NCBI RefSeq assembly: GCF_040581485.1
Contig: NC_090131.1
Coordinates: 17,441,501-17,505,500 of the forward strand
Direction of reading: 5' to 3'
DNA from: Linepithema humile
Taxonomy: Eukaryota > Arthropoda > Insecta > Hymenoptera > Formicidae
DNA: 64,000 nt
Both the position numbers and the translations under genes were made by a program. Each line of letters begins with the position of its first letter. Within the stretch, counting starts at the first letter, position 1. Below the pieces are notes generated by a model. The model saw nothing but the letters and a program-made list of their open reading frames with translations. It searched no databases and had not been told where the DNA came from. Of this stretch, positions 42,747 to 56,900 are shown piece by piece.

Positions 42747-45151
42747 TACTAATCTCGCCCGGATGTCGTAACGTATTTTATCGCGCCGCCGTTCTTGGTT
42801 ATCGCAGACGTAACTCACTTCTAAATCTCATTTAGCTTCCTCACATCGGTACGGATACCGAGCGTAGATGATGCGTTGCATACTTTACAGATCCCTCGCG
42901 TCGATACGTTGCACTTCACAAGCGGCGCTGAGTAGTTCCACAAAGTTTACACGACTTTAAACGAATTACTCGATTTGCGTTACATCCGATTATACGCTGG
43001 CGCGAAAACTTCGAATTGCCTGACGTCCCCGTGGATTATCGCAATGTCTGCGAAATGATTAAACACACTTTGCGCGACTACTATGTTTTCGCGGCTACGT
43101 CGCCGTGGATTTTGCAGAATCCGTGTCAATACGTATATATGTATACGCGAAAATTGAATTAACACGCGGAGAATAATCTCGCGCGCGATAGCTAAGATAC
43201 GTGAGTTGTTACAATTAAGGGATGATCACGTTCACCCCCGGTTTAACCGTCACGTTTAAAGCCTCCCTCCCTCCCTCATGCTCGTAAACGTGACTGGTGA
43301 AATAATGCGCGATTACCGCGGTGCAATATTCAGTAACCCTGCCGTCATTAGGTCACTAATCACTTTATTCGGGCCGGTAATTAGCGCAGAATAAATTACA
43401 TCTTTCGTGAATTTACACGGAAATGTAAGCAAAACTTTAAAAGAAGAAAGAGAATTTGAGGAAAGAAAAAGCCTGTTCCGGCAGAACAATTCGCGTTATC
43501 GCAGATTAATATCAGTCAGAAGTACGAAATTTTATCTCGAATTAATTTTGCGGTGATTCATCTCGGGGAAACCTTCATAAAGTACCACCTTACCCATGTA
43601 ATAATCAGTTTCACCTAGCCTCTATATATACGCGGGCACATAGCGAACGATCGATCTATCACGGTCCGACTATTACAACGTTACAATCAGACGTAAGAAT
43701 GCAGGAGCGGAATTCTGCGCCGGCGAAGGCACGATGCGGCGCGGCGGCCTAATCGCCTAATTAACCGCAGACGCATCGACGATTTATCCGAGCGCGCGCA
43801 AGGTGGGAGGGTGAGAGAGGAAGGGGAGGGCGAAGACGCGCGGGGGATATGATTAATGTTTCGGCGGGGCCGCGGGCGAGAGAGATGAGCTTCTCGGCTT
43901 CTCTCGTGCGCCGTGAATCGCGCGGACGGTCTCGCGCGCGCACACGGAGGCCAAACAATCTTTCTCTCGCGTATCCTCCTTACGTGTGAAGAAATACTTC
44001 TCTCCGGTACGACCGCCGCCGCCGCCGGCCGCCCATCCACCTGCAAAATAATTTCTCGAAGGGATAGTCTGGAAATGGGTGAGTTATGTTGTCTGGAGTT
44101 TTATGTTTCCGCCCCCGGCACGCCGCCGTCGCCGTCGTCCGGACCCCCATAGTTTTCGAACTTCTCGGACGGCGTAAAGCGCGGAAGAAACGTGACCGGG
44201 GCTTCGTATGGAGCGCGAACAAACGACGGTGTCGTGACCGACCTTAAGACGACTGGTCGGCCTCCGCGCGCTACGCGCCGCCATCGGCGGGCAAATACAC
44301 TCGGCGGTGTACCTGGTGCGACGTACCGAACGACGACGGGCGTCCCGCGGCTCAACCGTAATCGAGCGTTCGTTATTTGTTTGCGGGGGACAAACGCGTC
44401 TCTTTCGGAAGATGGATCTCGCCCCCGTAACGCTAGATCACCGCGATCGTTAAACCGCGTACACATCGGCGAGCCGTGAGAAGTGAAAAAGCGGATTCGT
44501 TGAGCGCAATTCGAACTCAAATACTATTTGATTTTGCTCTTCCAAAAGTAACTTTGAAAAGATTAATTTTCAAGCTGTGTAGCTTTCTCGAGAGACGTTT
44601 AATAAGCGATGAGTTTTTCGTCTTAACATCGAAATTGGAGAGATGATAACTTTCAAATGTAAATTCAAAGTTAAATTGCGAGTGTTTTAATTTTGTTTAA
44701 TGGACGGCTTTTAGCAACTTATCGCTTGCCAATGTGCACACGGCCTTAAAGGGCAGAAAGCAATTACAGGGTGAACCGACACTGCGCCGGTTAAAGCTGC
44801 GAAACTACACGATGAGATAAAATGGATGGAGCGCCCGCACGCGCAGGCAATGAATAGTAGTTCTAACATTTAATCCTTTGCGGCACTCGCATTTAATTAA
44901 TATAAATACATTATAAACTACATTAAAGAGATTCATACTTTATTCATTGTAACGTTTTCTTTATCATTAATTTTAAACGGCACATTTCTTATAAAAACTC
45001 ACTAAAAATAAGTGCATGATAAAAAGAGATATTTTTTTTCGACAAACATTTTAATCATCCAACGATATTTCGCTGACCCATTGATTTATCTATGTCACGT
45101 TTGACACGGGATGAGCGATTAAAATGAGATTCTGCGATAACACCGTTAAGG

Positions 45152-45167
45152 GTGTCCTCGAGGACAC
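45152..45167. repeat. Perfect 16-base palindrome
   Basis: GTGTCCTCGAGGACAC, centred on an XhoI-type CTCGAG. Short enough to be chance. Confidence 0.9.
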
Positions 45168-48100
45168 GAGCGCCGCTTCAGGTACCGCCGTAGTCATATC
45201 TCTTCAGCCTAAGCTTTTCGCAGAATTGCAGACTGGCGATCGGCGAGGGCGCGGGTGATATATCGTTTTGCGCCCTTTCTCGGTGCGGCGAGAACGCGAA
45301 TATTAGGCGAACGGAGGCGTCAAAGACGAAGCGAGGCGCGGGCGTAACGGAGGTAAAAATGAAACCGGAGGTGGAAACACAAGCGTGCGCGCGCGAACGG
45401 AGTGACGGTGCGGGGTGAGGATGGGAGGGAGGGCAGCAGAATTTCTGGATTTCATTATGCAGCCTCTTAAAGTTGGCATAACTCCCATTGGTCGTAAATA
45501 TGAGTTACGACTGGCCGAAATAGCTCGGCGCACCTTACTATATCTACATACGAGTCTCCAGTAGGCTATAATTTATTTCGCCGGCTCGTAGCAGAGGGTC
45601 CAATGAATGAAAACAGTCGGCCGCCTTGACGTGTGCCCTCTTTTATGTCTTACTCTGACGCTTGGGCAAAAGTTTTGAAGCAATCATTGCGACATAATCG
45701 GAAATCATTGAGCTGGATGGGGAGCTATTTAGTTTGAGAAATAGCTTGCTTCGCTTCCCATTGTGATCATAGCTTGCTAATACCGCTTTCAAACGGCGTT
45801 ATTCAATTGAAATCGCGATGCAAATGGTTGGCATGAATGTACAGAGATACTGAAATTGAGTGAAATAATTAATCTGTTTAGAGCAGAGAATGATATAAAA
45901 AAAAGTAAGTTGTGGAATACAGATACATTTTCTGATTATGCTTCTCTTTGAGACGAATAAATACGGAAACTAATATTGAATTTTCAGTACGATGCTCTGT
46001 AAAATAATTCTGTTTAAAAATCTTTGTAAAGTTTGTGTGTTTACTTTATGTGTTTACTTAAACTTGTGGAAATTATTAATCTTGAGTCTTGAAAAATTAC
46101 ACTCTACTTGTTAGGTTTGTCATGAAAAATATTTGCATATTTATTTTATTTTCTTACGTAGGTCAATGATTTAAGAATAAAATTTAAAAATCGATAAAGC
46201 TCAGAAGTAGTTTGTGTCGTTCGCCACCTTGGAGAGAACGATATTTCCCGCAGCTGGTGAATCTGCACGCTGCGAAATGTTTTGGTGAGATTGAAAACTA
46301 AAATTGAATTATTAAATATTAAATTATATTATTTAGACTACGCATTTTGAAGATATTTGTCGAAATATATCTGCATTTCTATTTTCTCCAATTATCTAAA
46401 AATATTTCTCTGTGTGATCAATTATTCTAATTATTCTGATTGTGTATCTAATTGTACAAATCGATAATTGCTAAAATGATTAATTTTTTATTATTTATAG
46501 TATTTTAGCATTGTATCATTACTCACAGGATACGAATAATAATATTCTACTGAGGTGTAACCCTCTAATGTTAACCCCGTTAACGGTACGACAGCAACGG
46601 ATGGTAAACTCTCGTTGCCTTCTCATGGTTACGAGGGGAAATACAAACTATCTTTAGATAATGTGCGAAATTGTACATTGCGGAAACCATATAATCCAGG
46701 AAACATTATCAAAGGTGATATCACGATTCAGCTATTATTTATACCGCAGGATGGCATTGCAAGTAATATTTGGCAATAATTCCAACATGCTACGAAAATT
46801 AGCTATTTGCGCGAAGTAGCTCGTAATTTTATCATTATTTGTGTAGTAAAAGTTGTTGTATTATTAATAGTTAATCATTAATTAATTTATTAATACATTA
46901 TCAATAATTATATAATAATTATAATAATGATATAATAATTAACAATTAAATGAAAGATAAATTTAATAGCTATTTTATTATGTGTTTTATTAATAATGAC
47001 TGTCATTAAAGTTTTAACTGAAATTAATATCGGTTAGTTGACTCGCAACGTGACTCTCGAAGTATTCCTTTTACGAATTTGCAATCAAAATGCAATACGA
47101 TTTCAATCTTTATGAATAATATTCTTCTGATATATAATAAAAGCGAATGAGCTTTTCAGATTGATTTTCAAGTATTGCGACGTATTGCGCAACGAACGAT
47201 ATATCACGACAAAGCGGTTAGATTATGAACATTTAATGAATGTTGGCGTAGCAAAATGCCACGAAATCAAAATTTTATTTGATCGTTAAGCGTACTCGAG
47301 CCAGAACATGTTGCCTGTAGTACAATATGTTGAGTACACCGTGTACGCATCCATGATACATTATTTATTGCCTGACAGGGCTATAACTCTCTTTGGTTAA
47401 TGCGATGAAAGACTTACCGTCCATATATGAACGTACAGAAGCCGGTGATCTCAAATTTTCCACAAAGAACGATTGTAATCACCGCTGATTACTCAGTTCT
47501 GAAAAAGAATCTGAGCTCACTATCCGAGCTTAATTAACAACTCTGTGTGTGACTTGTATGTAACTTGGTGAACAAGATAACGTGTTTCCAAGATGAAAGG
47601 ATATAAGGAAAATTGCGCAGTATTGCAATTTGCGGTTACGACGAAATGAGCAAAATTAAATTGACGGCATCAATAAGAAATTCCATCTGCATTTTTGATA
47701 TTTTCGAATAAAATCCAAGGTTTTATTAGTAACAAAAGCTAAAAAAATATTGATCCGTGCGGTTTTATATTTATTTAATATTTTTTTTCTATTGCGAAAA
47801 ATTGACAAAGAAATAACTTTTTAGCGGAAAAATATTGTAAAAATTATTCTGAAAATTTATAGTTTTGCAGTTACGGTATTTTACATGCTGTCGAAACGTG
47901 CGCTCATACTCATTTTTTTCCGAGTTTCGGCTACATCAATTTCCGGAACAGTAATCATTGAAATTTTATACTCGATACACAATACGCAAGAGAAACAAAT
48001 AAAGTGCTCGATGAAAGCGCGACGTGTATATCGCGTTACAGAGCAATTATAAATTCGTAATGCATGCATGCTATTGGTGATGCTGTGTAATTCGCGTTAA

Positions 48101-49378
48101 ACGTTGGATTACCGGCGGATATCTCCCGAATATCGATCGATTCTTCAATTTTTTTGCAAATCGAAAAGCTTTTAATAAGCGGAAGAGAATGACGACATCC
48201 ATCCATAAATCCTAAAAAAATCATGACCACGCGTTCTCTTTCTCTCTCTTCCTCTCTCTCTCGTATTATCGTTACCCCCGACAATGAATGCATCTGTGCG
48301 GATCCTGTGCGCCATAAAGCGTCGCGCGACAGGGCGATTAACTTTCGTGCATGTGCAATACCGTAATGCCCCATGAATCGGAATTATTGGACATCGGGCT
48401 CGCGTCGCGCGACTCATTTCGCACAGCTAACACAATGCCGGAACGTATTTTTGCGCGATAAGGCCGGTGCATCGATTGTTCCTTCGGCGCGCGCTGTTTC
48501 TGGTGCCATTCTTCATCGATATTTACTATTGGCGATAATTTTCTTTTTTTTTTTTTTTTTTCTTCTTTTTTCTTCATCGTTCTTACTCGGAGATTCCATT
48601 TTCCGCTTTCGTCGTCGCTTTCGGCTACGCCGAAGGGAAACGACAGATGTCCGTTATGACGAAATGAGGGGAGGGGGGGGGGAAGAGGGGGGTGGGGGAG
48701 GGGGAGCTGAGGAAAGCGACCACGGGATTAAAGCAAACTTCGCCGGCACGAAGTCCATTCCTCGTGCCCGTAACGTCGCCGCGCACAATGCGCTACGTTT
48801 ACCCTATGTATATATACGCGTACATGTGTACACTATATCACTGGCTCCCCGCATACCGTGCATGCTGCCTGCACACGCCCGTGGCGTTATCTTTCCGGAG
48901 TCCGTGAGCGACAACGCGAACAACAAGCGCGAGCAGGGGACGCCTGAAAATTTTCGCGAGAACTTTCGCGAGAGGCAGCGCAGCTATCTCAGCTCGTTAC
49001 CTCGCGTTTCCGCAAACCCGGCAGGTTTGCGAAACCGCCGACGTCTCTCTCTCCTCTCGCCCTCTCTTTCGCCTCTCTATTCCCTCCCTTATTTCACTTC
49101 CGTGATCTGTAATGTCTCTGACTTTAATACAGCCACGGATTCGCCGGAGTTTCGTTACCGGATAACGTTCTCGTCTGACAATGATAATCGTCTAACGTCA
49201 CGCGAGCGTAATATATTATATGTTGGAGAGAGTATAGTATTGCAGTTAGGAATAATGTATGTGTGATGGAAGTAATGCATGGAACAATCTGACGCTCGTT
49301 GCAGGCGGGAGAAGCAAAATCTACTTGCGAGCTAATCAACCGCATGTGTTCTTTTCGTCTAATATTTAAGAGTGTCAT

Positions 49379-49764
49379 TTGATTATTAAAGTTGCGCAAC
49401 ATTTTACAAAATTGTTTCGACTGCTTATATATGTTCCTAGTGCATCAGTTTTGCATGCGCTGAACGAGCGCCGGAGAATAAAAGATCCACGAAATCGTAT
49501 TACACGGCAACAAGCTTTCATGTCGCTTCCAATAGTCGTTAGGCGCATCGATGGTACTATAGAGAGTCTCAAGACAATCCGGAATACCGCTAGAAGGTAT
49601 GTTCGGGACAATAATCGTTAAACTTCTACGTGGACTTCCCCGAGAATTACTATCTTGGTCTTATCGATCTTGCCAGACGTTATCAATACTTTCTACATCT
49701 ATCGGTGCTAATTGACGAAAATTGCAAATCGATGAAACGCTATAAAACGCAATATGTTTTATAG
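49379..49764 (+). other. Possible unrecognised coding fragment with a one-base frame shift
   Basis: One frame is open at 49379-49618 and includes RITRQQAFMSLPIVVRRIDG. A second frame (49615-49764) includes NFYVDFPENYYLGLIDLARR and then YQYFLHLSVLIDE. The two abut with a single-base shift near 49618. Both read like folded-protein sequence rather than low complexity. A good donor-like AG-GTATGT lies at 49597 and an acceptor-like CCTAG at 49440. I do not recognise the family. It could be a decayed gene, a transposon remnant, or chance. Confidence 0.25.
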
Positions 49765-51948
49765 CTTATAGTTATATAATATACATATAATATCTATAAA
49801 ATATTTCCGATATTCTATATATGAAATATTGGCGACTCATATACAAAGTTATTCGCCATTCAGGAGTGAATTATTTTGTATTTAAAATTTGTTTACTTCA
49901 ATCTGCGATTTTACGGTGAAAAAATAGTCTGTATGTACATGTATTTTTTTTAATTACACAAATTGTACTAGCGAAACACAAAATTTACACAAAACATAAA
50001 CATGTGGCTATCAGAAAAATACGAGTTTAATAGTAATTGATGAAATTGGAAGGAATTATTGTTAACGGAACCGAATAAATGATTTTATTTGACGCGATAA
50101 CTGTGCGCATTGTTACAATCGCTGAATACGTACAATAGCTCCGTATAAAAATGGTTTGAGTCTTCGAGCGCCGCGCGCGTCTATATGATTTCACGCGAGC
50201 GGAGTCGAGCGATTTCAGCCGCCCTATGAACTACGGCAATTGCGACTAAATTATGCCATTCGACATCCCGGAATGAAGAGGGAAGAAAAACGCGCGTTCC
50301 GAGTCCCATTCCCGCGATCGCAGATGCGAGATAACTTTTCTCCGCTCGTATCTTCCGTGCTGATCCCGACGACGAATGGGGTCATCCTCCAAGTTTTTCG
50401 AGTTCGACCAACGAGCTCGCACATCGAAAGGAAGGAAAAGAGAGAATATTGGAGAGAAAGAGAGAGAGGTCTCGGCGATTTCACGGTGCTCCGCGCGAAT
50501 TCGAGCCAACCGGTAATCTTTTCACGCCCTTCTTCGAATGTATACGCCGCCTCGATAATTGTCGCAGCCGCCGTAGAGACGAACGACTAATTTGAATAGA
50601 CAGGCAAATTAATCGTCGCGCCAGGCGATTTACCCTCTCGAATAGCATTCTCTCGACGAGCCGCTTCTCCGGCATGAATTTTTTGCGCTGGATTACGAGA
50701 GGACATCGCGATCAAGTCGATGTTGCATGAATATCGGATTTCTTGCAACGGTTTCAATATGTTTCCTGCCCGATGAAACAGAAAGCGGTAACAACGTCAC
50801 TAAAATTAACTGCAAAATTTCTCGAGCATTGTGTGCATTGATATTCTAACACGAACAATGCAAAGGGGGGGGGGGAAAAATTATAAAACGGCCAAATGAC
50901 GAGAGAAATAGAGCGCTTCATATTCAGATTGGTCAGTACATATTCCATTATAAAATTTCGAACGGCAGTGATGGCAAATATTCCAGAACAAATTAATATA
51001 GCCTGCGTCATACACGTTGCAATACATTGCATAAAAAAAAGGAAGAGTACGATTGAGATTACCTGCTATATTGAAAAATCCGGATATCCGTAACGCCGTA
51101 GTGCAATGCGGAATATCCGGAAATCCGACAAATCCCAATTTCATCCGCGCCGTGGACGAATATTCCCAGAGTCGAAATTCCAACTCCACCGGATTTTGTA
51201 AAACAACATTTCCGCCCTAGGTGACGGCGGCCTGCTCATCATCACATCACACGTAGCATCAGAGAATGCGAGCATTTGGAGAGAGAGAGAGAGAGTTATT
51301 ACATGTGGCGTTTCATTAAAAAATATGGACAAAAGAAATTAGGTTATTAAAGGGAATATTGTAATACGCGTATTTCGTACCTTTTACGTCGTGTATCAAA
51401 ATAGCTAGATTAGTCCCTGAATTTTTCCTTACACTTCGTTAAATTAATTTGCACACTAACCATGGCTAAAATGCATCAGCCATAAAACATTACGATTTAT
51501 TTCTAAGAGAGATGTGTACCGCTTAGCTCTTGATTTATTCTGAGAAAAATTTGTGTTTTTTATGAGTTTGCTTGAGCCCATGTGCACACGCAAGAGAGAT
51601 GTTGAAAAATTTTCTTCAACATTTCTGAGTGTTAAGTTTCAAAATTTACACTGTCGTTAATTTTGGAAAGATTAATTTTTGTATTTATTAATCATTGAAT
51701 AGGAAGCACGGATGTTATATAAAATAAATACAGAAACTTGACTTGGCTGAAAATTGTATTCAGTAACTGAAGCTATCAAAACTTTTAGTTTTCTTGAAAG
51801 AAGACAGTATTGCATATCTGATACGATTAACGTCTACTTTAGACGATCTATAATTCCCGACAGAACTCGAGGTAGAATTTTACTTATAATTTTATGTGTT
51901 ATGTGTGTATGTGTGTCGCAATATATATTAATGATATATACAATATTT

Positions 51949-51950
<2 letters not shown>

Positions 51951-51995
<45 letters not shown>
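51951..51995. repeat. (TA)n microsatellite
   Basis: About 22 perfect TA units. Confidence 0.95.
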
Positions 51996-51999
<4 letters not shown>

Positions 52000-52082
52000 T
52001 TTTTATTTAAATATTAACTATTTAAATATTTTTTACATATCTAATACATAAATTATAAATTGTTTAGTATCTTTAATATTTT

Positions 52083-52136
52083 GCCGTAAAATATAAATTA
52101 TTATTTCAGGCCGTAAAATATAAATTATTATTTCAG
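52083..52136 (+). repeat. Perfect tandem duplication of a 27-base unit
   Basis: Two identical copies (52083-52109 and 52110-52136) of a unit beginning GCCGTAAAATATAAATTATT. Identity implies a recent event. Each unit ends in TATTTCAG, so a splice-acceptor-like motif is duplicated on the plus strand. Confidence 0.95.
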
Positions 52137-52609
52137 GCAGACTCTGAATATAAACGGACGCAATCCGTGATTCATTGAACTGAAAGCAAAATGCTCCGTC
52201 ATTCCTAATTATTCCTAATATATAGAGTAACGCGTAATTATATATCACAATGTATATCACAATGACGTAATGTATAATGTATATATCATGAGATCAATCG
52301 TTCCGCAAATTTACGTCGTACGACTTTCAGAGCGTATCAGATTCTCGGGGAGTTTCAGCAACCCGATACGGCAAGCTACAATTGCGTTCGCAACGGTTGG
52401 ACCGCAAAGGTAGTTAACACGCGCGATATAAATTGCATAATCTAAGCAGAGAGCTGTGTCGGCCAGAGGTACAGGAAACGTGACGCGGTGAACCGGTACA
52501 AGGCAAGGGCGATGGGGGCGAAATCTTATCATCGATGTCCGTAGGGATTTCAAGTGCCAGGTAAACAGACTCTCGTATTTGAGATTTCCCATGCGGGGTT
52601 GACAGGACG

Positions 52610-52612
<3 letters not shown>

Positions 52613-52666
<54 letters not shown>
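52613..52666. repeat. (GA)n microsatellite
   Basis: A GA run with two AAA interruptions near its right end. Confidence 0.95.
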
Positions 52667-52667
<1 letters not shown>

Positions 52668-52753
52668 GTCAGTTTCAAAACCGAAGGGAAACAGAACGAG
52701 TCGAGACTAAGACGGTAGATAGATATAAAGGAAGATGCTAGAGAGAAAAGTGC

Positions 52754-52936
<183 letters not shown>

Positions 52937-53928
52937 TAACGGAGATCGTTGAGTGGTCTGTGCGATTCTCGTGGACGATTCGATACCAATAAAACCAACA
53001 GGTCTCTTAAGAGAGCTTCATTGAATGAACTTTTATCCGCATTACGCGTCGAAACTTCGGTCCACCCGGGTCAGAGAAAATTACATCTGCCCTTCATCCT
53101 TTCACATTTTTTGGTAGGTTACGAGCCTCTTTCCGCCGTGCATTAAATGTGTACAATAGCATGTAATTAGTCGACGTTGTTTTCCATTTTTGTTTTTAAT
53201 TTTCTTGCATGCATTTTAAGCAGAATGAAATGGGATGACTTCTACATTTGGGTAATTTTACAGGAAGAGTACGTATTCACGAGCAGATCTCCGCACTTCA
53301 CACACGAAAATTCCTGATGCGTCGGTTAATTTGTTATACTCGCCGGGAAACTTTATTACGGCAGATCTCTCCGGTGATTTGGAGTTCGTCAAATAGTCGA
53401 CGAATGCAAATGCGCCGCATTTATGTGACGAATTTTACTGCGTTGTCACGTAGAATTAGAACATTGTCACGTTGTTATATTACGCACCTGCAGCGGCTTG
53501 TGCGAATATTTGTCGGGGAAACGCATCGTTTAAAGCCGCTTTTTGGAAAGATACATAAATATGGGTTGCGCTAAATGCCGACAGCCTTGAAAACTGCGGC
53601 GTAACAAATTCGTTTAGCGCGCTCGTATTTTGTTCCCACATTTCTGTCACGCGCTGTCCGAAATCCCGAAAAAATTTCCTCGTAGAATATTCGCGCGCCA
53701 CAATGGTGACGAAAAAATTACGGTGTTAGTTAGCCGGGAGTGCCGAGTTAATTTTCAGTATATTTCTCCCGCGGGCCCCCGTTAAATGCGCTGTTTTTCC
53801 GCTCGGGGATCGTTGAAGTGACGCGAGTATAATTTAATTGAGCATACCAGAAACGCTTGCTCATCAACGCGCCGCCGAGAAAAGTCCAACGAAAACGAGA
53901 AAACGAAAAAGTCCGCGCCGACGATAAG

Positions 53929-56900
53929 ATGCTTTCTCAAAGGGTTAAATACGCTCAAGCACATTTATCGCATAGGGAACACATCATGCTATTAGCACGT
54001 CCGAACTGGCGAAGGCTTAGAGTCGATACGAATATTCTGGTAGATTTTCAATAATATCTTTTCATCTTAAAACACTTACGAATACGAAATGTTTTACCTA
54101 ACTTATAAATATTTTTATTTTATCTAATATTTATCATGTTACATTTATTTTTATTTTTATTTTACATTTATTATTTTATTTGATGTATACATAAAATAAA
54201 ATCCGAATATACTCGAAGAAAGAGCATCTTTTGCATCTGTCGCAGGACTTTATTAATAAAGTTGTCATATCCTTAGTACGGAGGCCTCTTTTCTCCAAGT
54301 AAATTCGGACTTTGCAATGGAGATCAGCGTGAAATAACAAAATTGAATGAGACGTCATCTGTTGTGAATACTTAATCGCGTTATAATGTAAAGTATAAAT
54401 CGAAATATCCTTCATAGAATCAAATAGTCGTTATGAAAGACAGAATGCTTTCCCGTAGAAAAACGTTCAGTTAAAAACGATCGATGGAGCAGATGCTCCA
54501 GCGCAGCGTACGCGCGCGCTAAAGGAGGATCTTCATGCCCTTCCTTTGGATACTTATATCGACGTATGCATTTTCAGGCGCATCCCTTTGCCGTTCCGCA
54601 CGCGGCTCTTAAGGGCCGTGCCTCGAAGCGCATCCGGGTTATGGCGCAACCGAAATTCATAACTAAGAAATACGACCCCGCGTAAGTGCACAGTCGTTCG
54701 CTCTTCTAGTCGTCAAGTTACCGCGAGTCCTGAACAAAATTTATTATCGCGCAGAACGGCGCCACCCCCTTACCCACGCATTCACCCAAAGACGCTCGCG
54801 GCGAAAAGCAGCAGACGTATCGTCGACCTGGCGTTACCCAAAAGAAGGTGCGTATCCATTTCCTTGACGCTGAACACACCACGATGTTGGACGTCGTCTT
54901 GAAAAGAGTCGTGAAAGAAATGCAATAAGTCTTCCGTAAACTAATTGATATTAGATCTTGGAAAATTGCAAAATGTAAATCGGCGACAAGAACGGTTATT
55001 TCGTCGACATTTGTGTCTCTTAAATTTTTAATTATTTTTAGTTACTTAAAGTTAAAATAATGTGATTTATGATAAAGCTCTGTGTTGATAATATTAGAAA
55101 ATTGATAACTGAGACTTGATCGATGATAGATGTGCGGTAACTTAAAAGCACCTTAAACGCTAGACTTCTGCTGGAGACGATGAAATTGGCAGCTACCAAA
55201 AACATGAAGGCAACCGTGAGCGATCTGCTGGTGAAGGTTCGAAAGTCGCGGTACCAGCGGTATCGCGTATTCTGCAACGCGCGTCAAGAACGTGAAGCCA
55301 AGAAAAAGTAAAGCCGATACATTTCCCACCATCATGTCACTTTTTCTCTGCGAACGACACGTGCATCCCTAGACATATATAACCTTCCTTCGGGTTCGCG
55401 CAAGTAACCGATCTCCGGTGAACGATAAAGATACGGGAAATTATTTATTTATACGGGAACTGTTTTAATCGCGGCGGAAAAAAAAACATAAAATTAAACG
55501 ACAGTTATTACTTTGAAATTTGTTTTTTTCTCTTTTAATTTTTTATTCATTGCGTGTCCAATTTCGAACCATTTTCAAATTGCAATAAATTTTGGTTAAA
55601 TGAAACTCCCTCGCATGTAAATTGCTGCGAAACAAACAAATCGCGTGGAAAACGATCCCAATTATCCGTCAAATAATTAGCCTGATTTTATAAAGCTACA
55701 TTGAGCAAGTAACAAAGCAAAAGCTCAAGCCTAGTATCGATTTCGGGTGTATTAAATTCTAGTGTAATTAACAAAGGGTCATCTGATACTGTTCTGGAAG
55801 TAATTATTAATAGTGCTCAATGAATTTCGAGATTGCGCTGTGGACATTTATTGCAGCGGTTACAATCGTTGATTCACAAGAGCACATCAATTTAATAGTT
55901 GTCCGCAATCTATGCCGCAATATATGCGGTGTCCCACCGCAATCTACCACAATTACAGCCATACTTTTCACCGACAGATTCTTTAACGTCAATTACTAAA
56001 TGTCGAAAATATCTCTATTACTCTTTTAAAATAAAAAAAATCTTTCATTTAATTATTAGAAGAGAAATGTGAAAAAATGGTTGTGATTAAAAACAAACAC
56101 TAATTTATAATAATAGTAATAATAATTTCATTTTTTATAATTTTATTTTTTTAAATTTATAAAAAATTTCTACAGCTGAAATTGGTACTGGCGCAAGCTA
56201 TTTTAACTCTTTGATAAAAAATGAACTATCTTTTAATTAATTTTTGCATTTTTAATTTTTAAATAAATTTCCGCTATAAAACACTCCGTTCTCGATTCAG
56301 GAGGAAACGAATGGCAAAATTGCGCAGAGCTCTTACAAAACCAGAAGATTGGCAAAGGCACATGCGGGTTCTGGAAAGACTGGCCGCGCCTAAAGTCGCC
56401 ATGAAACCCAAGAAGAAGAAGCGTGTAAGAGATCCCATTCTTGCTCATGAATCAGTACTGATCGATTTAGATAAAAACGCTCTCGCTGCCCGCCGCGTCA
56501 GATTCCGGCGTCGATCGATCGCGTGCTCCGATATTTCAGATTAAGAAAAAAAAATGGAGGCCGGTGAATATGGAGCGAGTGGATTGGCTGGCGTTACCAT
56601 TGATTCGGGAGATACCCAAGTTCCGAGATACGTTCGAGGTGGAACCGCGCGCGCTCACTTATAAGATCACCAAGCGAATGGAAAGGCTCGCTGCTCGGAG
56701 GAAACAGCCGGAGATCCCAATGCGGACACCAGGCGCTGTTTCGCCAGCTGCAATGAAAGCTATCGGTAGGGCATACACGCACTCGTCACTGTAGAACATT
56801 GCTATTCCCTCCACCGCGATCTCTCGGCGATTCCTCGCTCGATACCTCGTCATTGATCCGAGCGAAGCGACGTTTACGGTTCTCCACGCCAATACTATTA

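Noticed and set aside
48373..49266. 297-codon open frame, the longest in the window
   Set aside because: It runs through T20 and G-rich homopolymers (poly-Phe, poly-Gly), has no recognisable domain, and lies in a CpG-rich stretch where stop codons are rare. Chance is the simplest explanation.
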